NCBI GenBank assembly: GCA_001796415.1
Contig: MGML01000080.1
Location: forward strand, 573-20,019
Direction of reading: 5' to 3'
Length of the DNA: 19,447 nt
DNA from: Chloroflexi bacterium RBG_13_46_14
GTDB taxonomy: Bacteria; Chloroflexota; Dehalococcoidia; Dehalococcoidales; UBA2162
A program made the translations under genes and the position numbers. Each line of letters begins with the position of its first letter. Position 1 is the first letter of the stretch. Shown one piece after another: positions 1 through 6,854 of this stretch. The notes under the pieces are model-generated. The model made no database searches, was not told the DNA's origin, and worked only from the letters and a program-made list of their open reading frames with translations.

Positions 1-212
1 AGCATAACTGCCTGGGAACTCCTGCATATCTTAAGAGTTTCTTTCGGTAGAGCTTCGCCGGTTTCGTCTATGGCAATTCCGCCGATAAGTCCCTCTTTTA
101 ATTTGAAATCATGACCGTACTTCTTCCCGACGGTTTTCAGCACTTTAACCGCCTCAGTACAGACATCTACGCCTATGCCATCACCCGGCAATACAGCAAT
201 AGTGAATTGCAT
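1..212 (-). CDS. leuB: 3-isopropylmalate dehydrogenase LeuB, N-terminal part (cut by window edge)
   Basis: LeuB oxidises and decarboxylates 3-isopropylmalate to 2-ketoisocaproate with NAD+, the third dedicated step of leucine synthesis. About 70 codons are present. The protein opens [14 protein letters not shown], the usual nucleotide-site start of the isopropylmalate/isocitrate dehydrogenase family, followed by an amphipathic helix (TEAVKVLKTV) and an ETLKICRSSQAVML segment as in other LeuB N-termini. The ATG at 212-210 overlaps the leuD stop as TAATG, with an AGGAGG ribosome binding site inside the leuD 3' end, so translational coupling to leuD is likely. An isocitrate or homoisocitrate dehydrogenase paralogue cannot be excluded from the N-terminus alone, but the position after leuCD argues for LeuB. 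Confidence 0.93.
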   Translation of the reverse strand, partial: MQFTIAVLPGDGIGVDVCTEAVKVLKTVGKKYGHDFKLKEGLIGGIAIDETGEALPKETLKICRSSQAVM

Positions 213-715
213 TAACTCCTCCTCAGTTTCTCAACTTCTTTCTTCGTGTATTCTATTAAGCCACCAGCAGCGATCAATTCTCCCATGAATCCAGGGTACG
301 GTTTTGCGGTATATGTCTTACCGCTGTTCGTATTAGTTATCGTCCCACTGGCCAGGTCGACTTCCACGACATCACCATTCTCAATCCCATCCACCGCTTC
401 TTCGCATTCAAGCAGCGGTAAACCGATATTGATGGAATTTCGGAAGAATATACGGGCAAAGCTTTTCGCAATGACACACGATATACCTGAAGCTTTTATC
501 GCTATCGGTGCGTGCTCACGTGATGAACCGCATCCGAAATTGGTTGTCGCCACGATAATATCTCCCGGTTCAACCCTTTTCAGGAAGTCAGCGTCTATAT
601 CCTCCATGCAGTGCTCTGCCAGTTCATCCGGTTCGGACAGATATAAATAGCGTGCCGGTATAATCTCGTCCGTATTTACATCCGCTCCGTATTTATGTAC
701 TTTCCCTTTCAGCAT
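212..715 (-). CDS. leuD: 3-isopropylmalate dehydratase small subunit LeuD
   Basis: Small (swivel-domain) subunit of isopropylmalate isomerase, which with LeuC converts 2-isopropylmalate to 3-isopropylmalate. It has 167 residues, the length of the short archaeal/Gram-positive LeuD class. [13 protein letters not shown] (12-24) and [10 protein letters not shown] (61-70) are the family's substrate-site motifs, followed by [19 protein letters not shown]. The ATG is preceded by AGGAGA. In most genomes leuD directly follows leuC; here about 1.5 kb containing a DarT-macrodomain gene lies between them. The downstream leuB start overlaps its stop codon. The short LeuD class is shared with homoaconitase-like enzymes, but leuA, leuC and leuB in the same operon support the leucine role. 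Confidence 0.96.
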   Translation of the reverse strand: MLKGKVHKYGADVNTDEIIPARYLYLSEPDELAEHCMEDIDADFLKRVEPGDIIVATTNFGCGSSREHAPIAIKASGISCVIAKSFARIFFRNSINIGLPLLECEEAVDGIENGDVVEVDLASGTITNTNSGKTYTAKPYPGFMGELIAAGGLIEYTKKEVEKLRRS

Positions 716-779
716 TATTTAGTCTCCTAGAATGAATATTTGTTAATAATATCTCCATACCTAATATTTTAGTGTGACT

Positions 780-1946
780 TTAACTAAGAAGATACTCGCT
801 GCTTAAATATTCTTTTGGTGTATGTTTTTCAGCTGGTAAATATATCGCTACAGTAATATCAAGTTTAGATAAATACTTACACATTAAAGGCCCGACATCT
901 TTCCATTCAAGTTTACCTAATCCACATCCCAAAGCAGGTATTGCTAAGGACTTTATACCCTCTTTTTTATAACTATTAGACAACCATATTAATCCTTCTT
1001 CGATACCATTAATATCTGAATTTTCACGCCAATGCCTTTTTGTTGGGAATAATAAAAACCATTTTTCAGAATTGCCGTTCGTTAATGTTCCGGGATCATC
1101 AGATAATTCATAATCTAATGAAGATTCACGTTTATAAATTTTTGGATTACCCATCGTTAATCTTCTTTTTTTACATAAGTCTTCGTAGTAGACATACACG
1201 TCTGGAAATTGATATCGTGTCCTTGATGCAAGTCCTTTCCCCATAATGCCAACTGTATTTACGCTAATGGTTATAGTTTGTGCTTTAGAAAAGAACATGT
1301 CTCCTTCCGCAAGATATAATCTATTTGTAATATTTCGGATCATTAATGGGTGGAAAAACATGTTTGGTTCGGTAACAATAGGCATATTACTTGGTATCTT
1401 CTGTTCCAAATTCTCTTTTGCGTTTCGAGTAGCAACATAAATAGTCTGAATAAGGTTTGGTGGTACTACATCTGGAACAAGGCACTCAGCCATGATTCGT
1501 CTTTTTGATCCATCTTGTTCTTTCCAGTACTCAATATTCGTCTCTTTCATAATTCGGGAGAGTGATTTCAATCCTTCACCTATAGATAAAATCTCTGATG
1601 ATGAATGTGCTGCATTACCTGTAGTAATATAAACATCAAGACGTTCGAGAATTTCAGGACGAACTGAAATTACAGCAATGTCATTAATGGGTTTCTCATT
1701 GATAACTCGATACAACATTGGATTTCTTGGCTGAAAATATAAATTTGTTAAACTCCATAACGTATGGCCGTCAGGAGTTCTTATTCCTTTTCTATTACTT
1801 ACTATTCCTTTATCATATATTGGAGTAAAATCGATATTTTCACGTTCTATCCTATCATGACAATATATCCCGTTACTTAAAATGGAAGGAATATTATTAA
1901 TATGCGTGATATAGAATAAACCTGGAATCTGTAGTTTTTTCCGCAA
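780..1946 (-). CDS. darTG: DarT-like DNA ADP-ribosyltransferase fused to a DarG-like macrodomain
   Basis: A single 388-residue ORF with two recognisable halves. Residues about 1-205 resemble DarT: FYITHINNIPSIL (11-23), LYFQPRNPMLY (69-79), TTGNAAH (108-114) and RRIMAECLVP (149-158), where E154 is the likely catalytic glutamate. DarT enzymes use NAD+ to ADP-ribosylate thymidine in single-stranded DNA. Residues about 212-375 resemble the DarG macrodomain that removes the mark: ISVNTVGIMGKGLA (227-240), LFPTKRHWRENS (299-310; K303 is the likely catalytic lysine by analogy) and IPALGCGLGKLEW (336-348). DarG proteins normally carry an additional C-terminal domain that blocks DarT by mimicking DNA; here only about 13 residues follow the macrodomain. 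The start is TTG at 1946, the first start codon after an in-frame stop, with GGGAGAG 7 bases upstream. The gene is visibly more A/T-rich than its leu neighbours, which suggests acquisition by transfer. There is no terminator before leuD, 64 bases downstream, so read-through is likely. Domain calls are by motif, from memory. Confidence 0.88.
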   Translation of the reverse strand: MRKKLQIPGLFYITHINNIPSILSNGIYCHDRIERENIDFTPIYDKGIVSNRKGIRTPDGHTLWSLTNLYFQPRNPMLYRVINEKPINDIAVISVRPEILERLDVYITTGNAAHSSSEILSIGEGLKSLSRIMKETNIEYWKEQDGSKRRIMAECLVPDVVPPNLIQTIYVATRNAKENLEQKIPSNMPIVTEPNMFFHPLMIRNITNRLYLAEGDMFFSKAQTITISVNTVGIMGKGLASRTRYQFPDVYVYYEDLCKKRRLTMGNPKIYKRESSLDYELSDDPGTLTNGNSEKWFLLFPTKRHWRENSDINGIEEGLIWLSNSYKKEGIKSLAIPALGCGLGKLEWKDVGPLMCKYLSKLDITVAIYLPAEKHTPKEYLSSEYLLS

Positions 1947-1978
1947 TTTTTACTCTCCCATTAAGTGAAGTTTTAAGT

Positions 1979-2178
1979 CTATACTTCGACCAGACTTTTT
2001 TCGTAGTCCTTTACTTTTTTGAGTTTTCCTTTACGGTCAGGTTAGATGATGTGTCCCTCTTTCTCAAGCCGGCTGCCTGTCCTTCGAGTCCTCCGGGGTA
2101 TTTCTCGTTAAGTTCACCTTTTGATTTTAAGGTCTGCCGAAGAAGATCGAAGACTCTATTTTCTAATACATTAAAACC
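1979..2178 (-). pseudogene. Possible frameshifted remnant of an unidentified gene
   Basis: In the 273-base gap between leuC and the DarT-macrodomain gene, one minus-strand frame reads as protein-like sequence of mixed composition. It begins GFNVLENRVFDLLRQTLK at 2178 and stops at TAA 2013-2011. A one-base shift in the A6 run just before that stop lets reading continue as VKDYEKSLVEV to TAG at 1981-1979. No ATG, GTG or TTG precedes it in frame within the gap, so it cannot be an intact gene. I do not recognise the family. It could be the C-terminal scrap of a gene brought in or destroyed with the neighbouring insertion, or a chance open frame. Confidence 0.35.
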
Positions 2179-2183
2179 TTTCG

Positions 2184-2200
2184 TCCCGACTATGTCGGGA
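2184..2200. repeat. Perfect inverted repeat just after leuC
   Basis: TCCCGAC and GTCGGGA form a 7-bp perfect stem around a 3-base loop (TAT), 19 bases past the leuC stop codon. There is no U-tract on either strand, so it is not a typical Rho-independent terminator. It could stabilise the leuC 3' end, act as a weak or Rho-assisted stop before the inserted block, or be a dispersed palindrome of this genome. Confidence 0.5.
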
Positions 2201-2219
2201 ATTATTAATGACGGGTGAT

Positions 2220-3470
2220 TTACAAATTGTCAGGTCCGGTTATCTCACCGGTAATAGCGCTTGCCATAGCCACAGCCGGGTTGGCAAGGTAAACTTCGGA
2301 TTTCGTATGACCCATTCGTCCGATGAAATTACGGTTCGTTGTCGAGACGCATTTTTCTCCTTCTGCCAATACACCCATATGACCACCCAGGCAGGGTCCG
2401 CAGGTAGGAGTACTGACAGCAGCCCCCGCTTTTATAAATTTTTCAATAATACCTTCTTTAAGGGCATCAAGGTACACTTGCTGAGTTCCAGGTATGATTA
2501 TACAGCGTACACGCGGGTGTACATGCCTGTCTTTAAGTACCTCGACAGCAAGTCGCAAATCCTCGAGACGACCGTTTGTGCAACTCCCGATTACAGCCTG
2601 ATCGATTTTTATTCCTTTTACCTGGCTTACCGGTTTGGCATTGGACGGCAGGTGGGGAAGAGATACCTGCGGTTCGAGTGACGAAACGTCGTACTCGATA
2701 ATTTTTTCATATTCGGCATCATCATCCGGTTCGTAAACAGTGTATTCCCGTTTCGCCCGAAGTTTGAGATAAGCCGATGTTTTACCATCAACGTGGAATA
2801 TCCCTGCTTTCGCTCCGGCTTCAATAGCCATATTCGCCATGGTAAATCTTCCATCCATGGGAAGACTGTTAATAGCCTTCCCGGTAAACTCCATTGCCGA
2901 ATACAGCGCACCGTCCACGCCAATATCGCCAATAGTATGAAGTATCAGGTCTTTACCGCCAACCCATTTACTCAATCTACCGTTGTACACGAACTTGATT
3001 GTCTGGGGTACTTTTATCCATATATATCCGGTAGCCATCGCTGAAGCTATATCCGTCGAGCCCATTCCGGTCGAAAATGCCCCGACCGCGCCGTAGGTGC
3101 ATGTATGAGAGTCTGCACCGATTATCACATCTCCGGGAAGCACTATCCCCTGCTCCGGAAGCAGTACGTGCTCTATACCCATTTCACCGACGTCATAGCA
3201 TTTTATACCCTGTTCGATGCAAAAATCCCGCATGAACTTAACTTGCTCAGCAGAGAGAATATCTTTATTCGGCACAAAATGGTCGGCTACCATTACAATC
3301 TTCGCAGGATCGAAAACTTTATCAACACCGATCTTCCTGAATTCCTTGATGGCTATCGGTGCTGTAATATCATTAGCCAGGACGATATCGACCCTGGCAT
3401 TAATAAATTCGCCGGGGCTGACACTTTCTTTCCCCGAATGGGCAGCCAAAATCTTTTCAACTAATGTCAC
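2220..3470 (-). CDS. leuC: 3-isopropylmalate dehydratase large subunit LeuC
   Basis: Large, [4Fe-4S]-carrying subunit of isopropylmalate isomerase. It has 416 residues, matching the shorter archaeal/Gram-positive LeuC class rather than the roughly 465-residue enterobacterial form. Cluster ligands are visible as C297 (GSCTN) and C357/C360 (TCGPCLGG). GADSHTCTYGAVGAFSTGMG (118-137) is the aconitase-family signature, and NRNFIGRMGH (379-388) lies near the C-terminus. The start is GTG; a nearby ATG at 3477 is out of frame. A modest AAGAGGT lies upstream. It follows leuA by 87 bases. Its partner leuD is separated from it by the inserted DarT-macrodomain region. Confidence 0.96.
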   Translation of the reverse strand: MTLVEKILAAHSGKESVSPGEFINARVDIVLANDITAPIAIKEFRKIGVDKVFDPAKIVMVADHFVPNKDILSAEQVKFMRDFCIEQGIKCYDVGEMGIEHVLLPEQGIVLPGDVIIGADSHTCTYGAVGAFSTGMGSTDIASAMATGYIWIKVPQTIKFVYNGRLSKWVGGKDLILHTIGDIGVDGALYSAMEFTGKAINSLPMDGRFTMANMAIEAGAKAGIFHVDGKTSAYLKLRAKREYTVYEPDDDAEYEKIIEYDVSSLEPQVSLPHLPSNAKPVSQVKGIKIDQAVIGSCTNGRLEDLRLAVEVLKDRHVHPRVRCIIIPGTQQVYLDALKEGIIEKFIKAGAAVSTPTCGPCLGGHMGVLAEGEKCVSTTNRNFIGRMGHTKSEVYLANPAVAMASAITGEITGPDNL

Positions 3471-3557
3471 TTTTCATACCTCTTATTATTCTTAAGCTTT
3501 TTCTGGAAAAAGGCTGATTGTTTTTACCAGTATACTCCTTTCGCCGCCGGACAATCT

Positions 3558-5075
3558 TTAAAAAACTCGCTTGGCAGCAAGAAGACGGTTCAGCGCGTTA
3601 AGGTAAGCTCTTGCACTGGCAACGATAATATCAGTATCTGCGCCGCGCCCGGTATAGGATATACCGTCGCTTTCAATCCTTATAAGTACCTCGCCGATAG
3701 CGTCGATACCTTCCGTTACCGACTTTACACTGAATTCGGTAAGTTTATTCTTGACACCAACGAGACGGTTGATTGCCTTGTATACTGCATCGACAGGTCC
3801 TGTTCCAAGCGCAGCATCCTCTATCACGCGCTCATCCGGGGTGATAAGCCGGACAGCAGCTGTCGGCATACCCTTGTCACCGCAAGTTACCTGTATGCGA
3901 TTCAGTCGGTAATCTTCGGTAACGGTACGCTTTTCCTCAGCCAGAAGCGATTCTATATCCCTGTCGGTTATTCCTTTTTTCTTTTCGGCTAGTTCTTTGA
4001 ACGCGGCAAATGCCTGGGTAAATTCTTCTTCTGTCAGGCTATAGCCCAGTTCCGCCAGTCTCTCCCTGAAGGCATGCCTTCCACTTAATTTCCCAAGAAC
4101 CAGGGTACTGGCAGGTATTCCGACTGACTGAGGTTCGATGATCTCATAGGTGATCGGCATTTTGATGACACCATCCTGGTGAATACCGGACTCATGCCGG
4201 AAGGCATTTCCGCCAACAATTGCCTTATTAGGCTGTACCGGGAACCCTGTCAGATCGCTGACCAGTCTGCTGGTTTTATATATCTGTGTCGTATCGATCC
4301 CTGTTTCGAGATTATAGAAATCACGGCGGGTCTTGAGAGACATCACAATTTCTTCCAGTGAAGCATTGCCGGCTCTTTCACCTATACCGTTTATAGTACA
4401 CTCTGCCTGTCTCGCCCCACGCCTGATGGCTTCCAGGCTGTTGGCTACAGCCATGCCAAGATCGTTATGGCAGTGAACGCTGATAATCGCCTGGTCTATA
4501 TTGGATACATTGTTCAAAATGCCTTCGATAAGGTTCCCAAATTCATCCGGCATTGCATAACCAACTGTGTCCGGGATGTTCACAGTCGTAGCTCCGGCGT
4601 CTATCACTGCTTCAAGAATCTGGTAGATATATTCGGGTTCGGCTCGACTGGCGTCCATCGGCGAAAATTCCACGTTCTGTAGATATCTTTTTGCCCTGAC
4701 CACACCTGCCCTTGCCATTTCCAGGATCTCGTTGCGGCTTTTCTTTAACTGGTGCATTATGTGGATATCTGACGCGGAGAGAAATACATGTATGCGAGGA
4801 TCCGCGGCTTCTTTGACCGCTTCCCATGCTTTATCAATATCAGCGGGAAGTGCCCGTGCCAGACCGCAAATCGTGGCATTGCGTACTTCCTTTGCTATCA
4901 GTGCGACCGCTTCCAGTTCGGTTCGCGAGTTCACGGGCATACCGGCTTCAATAACGTCGACGCCCAGTTTTTCCAACTGTCTGGCGATTTCAACCTTTTC
5001 CTGGATATTCAGGGTAGCCCCGGCCGCCTGTTCACCGTCTCTTAGCGTGGTATCGAATATTATTACTTTATCCAT
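3558..5075 (-). CDS. leuA: 2-isopropylmalate synthase LeuA
   Basis: Condenses 2-ketoisovalerate with acetyl-CoA, the committed step of leucine synthesis. It has 505 residues, the normal length of bacterial Leu[10 protein letters not shown] (8-16) starts the catalytic TIM barrel; D8, H201, H203 (HCHNDLG) and N237 (ERAGNAS) are the expected metal ligands. The C-terminal roughly 120 residues form the LeuA dimerisation/allosteric domain ([16 protein letters not shown], then [20 protein letters not shown]), which in the family binds leucine for feedback inhibition. The residues after the catalytic motif are AAGATLN rather than the common SPGVSLN. ATG is preceded by AGGAGG. A citramalate or homocitrate synthase is less likely given the regulatory domain and leuCDB downstream. 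Confidence 0.95.
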   Translation of the reverse strand: MDKVIIFDTTLRDGEQAAGATLNIQEKVEIARQLEKLGVDVIEAGMPVNSRTELEAVALIAKEVRNATICGLARALPADIDKAWEAVKEAADPRIHVFLSASDIHIMHQLKKSRNEILEMARAGVVRAKRYLQNVEFSPMDASRAEPEYIYQILEAVIDAGATTVNIPDTVGYAMPDEFGNLIEGILNNVSNIDQAIISVHCHNDLGMAVANSLEAIRRGARQAECTINGIGERAGNASLEEIVMSLKTRRDFYNLETGIDTTQIYKTSRLVSDLTGFPVQPNKAIVGGNAFRHESGIHQDGVIKMPITYEIIEPQSVGIPASTLVLGKLSGRHAFRERLAELGYSLTEEEFTQAFAAFKELAEKKKGITDRDIESLLAEEKRTVTEDYRLNRIQVTCGDKGMPTAAVRLITPDERVIEDAALGTGPVDAVYKAINRLVGVKNKLTEFSVKSVTEGIDAIGEVLIRIESDGISYTGRGADTDIIVASARAYLNALNRLLAAKRVF

Positions 5076-5160
5076 TATTGCCTCCTGGGGGGATCATCTT
5101 GTAACGATGTCCCTCGTAGAAATATTTCTCCTCATTTATTATTTAAATATGCGGGTATGC

Positions 5161-5184
5161 CCCCTCCCTTGTTTCAGAGAGGGG
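5161..5184. repeat. Intergenic palindrome between usp and leuA
   Basis: CCCCTC (5161-5166) and GAGGGG (5179-5184) form a 6-bp stem with a 12-base loop in the 179-base gap upstream of leuA. The flanking GTTGGTAAGGATGAGG resembles the dispersed CCCCTC...GAGGGG intergenic repeats I remember from Chloroflexota genomes. It has no T-tract. It is likely a REP-type element or remnant; whether it is repeated elsewhere cannot be judged from this window. Confidence 0.45.
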
Positions 5185-5254
5185 TTGGTAAGGATGAGGA
5201 TATTCCTCCCAGCAGTTTTTATGTCAATAATTGGATACATGATACTCAGTCTAA

Positions 5255-6220
5255 TTATTCGTTCTCTTTTTCTTTGTCTTTTTCTTTTGGCTTTGGCTTA
5301 ACCATAAATATCGGACAGGTAACCCCGTTAAGAAGATTTGCCGCGACACTTCCGTATACCAGTCTGCTTATTCCGGAACGCCCGTGACTGGCAATTACTA
5401 TCATAGTATATGGATTACTGTTGGCGTAGTTAATTATCTCGTCATTGGCCTTACCTTCGACCACAACTGTTTTTACTGCTATACTCTTTGCCTTCAGTTG
5501 TTTTTCGATTCTTTCAAGATATTCTATTGAGGATTTTTTACGTCTTACCTCTTCCTGCTGCATGAATTCACCCCAGTTAAGCGATACGCCGGAAAGTTCT
5601 GGGCCGTAATACGATGGAATACTGGGTGTCTCGGCGACCCTCAATAAAACTACCTCAAGCGATTCTTCACCCTTCTGTCTGGCAAGTATTTCGACATGAG
5701 GTATCACTTCTTCTGCCAGATCGGATCCATCTAAAGGAACCAGGAGTGTCTTTGTCGGCCATTCATCGTAAGGCTGATCAGGAGTATGGTCAGCTCTTAC
5801 CAGCCAGACAGGTATTTTCGAGGCGCTCAGTACCTTGGTGGCTACGCTTCCTATACTCCATCGTTTCAGACCGGAATGACCTCTTGCCGCCATCAGGATA
5901 ATATCGAACTCATTCTCTTCCGCATATTTTAAAATTTCGTCGGCCGGATACCCTTCGACAATTTCACCTTTCACCTTTACAGCTTCGGCTGCCTGTTCTA
6001 TCCCCATAATCTGCTGGACTTCTCTGGCTTGTCTTTTCACTTTTTCAGCGGCGCGCTTGATATATGCCTGCTGCATCGGCAACATGCTTTTACCGGCGGG
6101 TGAAGCGACGTGTAGTAGGGTAACATCGATATCCAGCCTTCCGGCGAGTTCCTTTGCGTAAGTAAACACAACTTCCGCAAGTTCCGAACCATCCAGTGGG
6201 ACCAGCATTCGATGATACAT
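5255..6220 (-). CDS. Tandem-domain universal stress protein (UspA family)
   Basis: 321 residues holding two Usp domains, about 1-145 and 157-309. Each opens with LVPLDGS (6-12 and 160-166) and ends with a nucleotide-loop motif: G114-x9-G124-S125 in the first and G280-x9-G290-S291 in the second. The first glycine of the canonical G-x2-G motif is alanine in both. Such proteins bind ATP or AMP and are tied to stress or energy state; the specific role is unknown. The C-terminus is a short, highly charged K/E-rich tail (309-321). ATG is preceded by AGGAGG. It sits 50 bases after ilvN and about 180 before leuA, where many operons carry ilvC, so it is probably co-transcribed with branched-chain genes. 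Confidence 0.93.
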   Translation of the reverse strand: MYHRMLVPLDGSELAEVVFTYAKELAGRLDIDVTLLHVASPAGKSMLPMQQAYIKRAAEKVKRQAREVQQIMGIEQAAEAVKVKGEIVEGYPADEILKYAEENEFDIILMAARGHSGLKRWSIGSVATKVLSASKIPVWLVRADHTPDQPYDEWPTKTLLVPLDGSDLAEEVIPHVEILARQKGEESLEVVLLRVAETPSIPSYYGPELSGVSLNWGEFMQQEEVRRKKSSIEYLERIEKQLKAKSIAVKTVVVEGKANDEIINYANSNPYTMIVIASHGRSGISRLVYGSVAANLLNGVTCPIFMVKPKPKEKDKEKENE

Positions 6221-6270
6221 TTTACGCCTCCTGATATTTACTTCGATAATACTTCAGAAACAAGTGTAAA

Positions 6271-6837
6271 TCAATATGCGTCAACACTTGTTTGTTCCTT
6301 CTTCTTTTTCGCACGAGCGTTTGACGAATCTTTTTCACTCTGCAACGGACTGAGTAATCCTCTTATCATTGCTATTCTTCCGGTTCTCGCTAATTCCCTG
6401 ATACCGAAACCCTGAAGTAAGGTAAGTAAAGAGTCGATCTTATTCTCATCGCCGGTAACTTCGACAGTTAGTGAATCAGGGCTGACATCAACAATATTAG
6501 CTCTGAAAATATCCACGATCTGCATGATTTCACTCCTGGTTGCCGAATTAGCTTTTACTTTTACCAGAGCCAGTTCCCTGCTTATGGTATCTTCATCACT
6601 CAGTTCAACCACTCTCACTACATCGATAATCTTGTCGAGTTGTTTCCTGACCTGTTCGACCGACGTGGTAGTTCCATCGACGACTATGGTTGTACGAGAT
6701 ATGTTCGGTACCTCACTTCGTCCGACAGCAATACTCTCGATGTTAAAACTCCTGCGTCTAAACAGGCTTGCCATCCTGTTCAAGACACCGGGTTTGTCTT
6801 CAACAAGCGCTATAAGTGTATGTTTTGCAGGTGCCAT
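6271..6837 (-). CDS. ilvN: Acetolactate synthase small (regulatory) subunit
   Basis: Regulatory subunit of acetohydroxyacid synthase; it activates IlvB and confers valine feedback inhibition. 188 residues. An N-terminal ACT domain (about 5-80) carries TLIALVEDKPGVLNRMASLF and FNIESIAVGRSE, the standard IlvH/IlvN signatures. The second small-subunit domain (about 85-165) contains IMQIVDIFRANIVDVSPDS and ends in FGIRELARTGRIAMIRG. A roughly 20-residue lysine/serine-rich tail beyond this is unusual but probably disordered. The start lies 17 bases after the ilvB stop with GGGGTGA as a ribosome binding site, so the subunits are coupled. Could equally be named ilvH. Confidence 0.95.
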   Translation of the reverse strand: MAPAKHTLIALVEDKPGVLNRMASLFRRRSFNIESIAVGRSEVPNISRTTIVVDGTTTSVEQVRKQLDKIIDVVRVVELSDEDTISRELALVKVKANSATRSEIMQIVDIFRANIVDVSPDSLTVEVTGDENKIDSLLTLLQGFGIRELARTGRIAMIRGLLSPLQSEKDSSNARAKKKKEQTSVDAY

Positions 6838-6854
6838 ATCGTCACCCCTTTTTC

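Noticed and set aside
1975..2001. Hairpin AAGTCT...AGACTT followed by T's on the plus strand
   Set aside because: It has the form of a weak terminator, but no plus-strand gene ends there, and on the minus strand it lacks a T-tract.
716..2219. Insertion sequence or transposon bringing in the DarT fusion
   Set aside because: No transposase, terminal inverted repeats or clear target duplication could be seen at the leuC or leuD flanks.
4732..5301. Long plus-strand open frame opposite leuA and the leuA-usp gap
   Set aside because: Shadow of leuA: no ribosome binding site, implausible Ser/Leu-rich product, and it crosses the intergenic palindrome.
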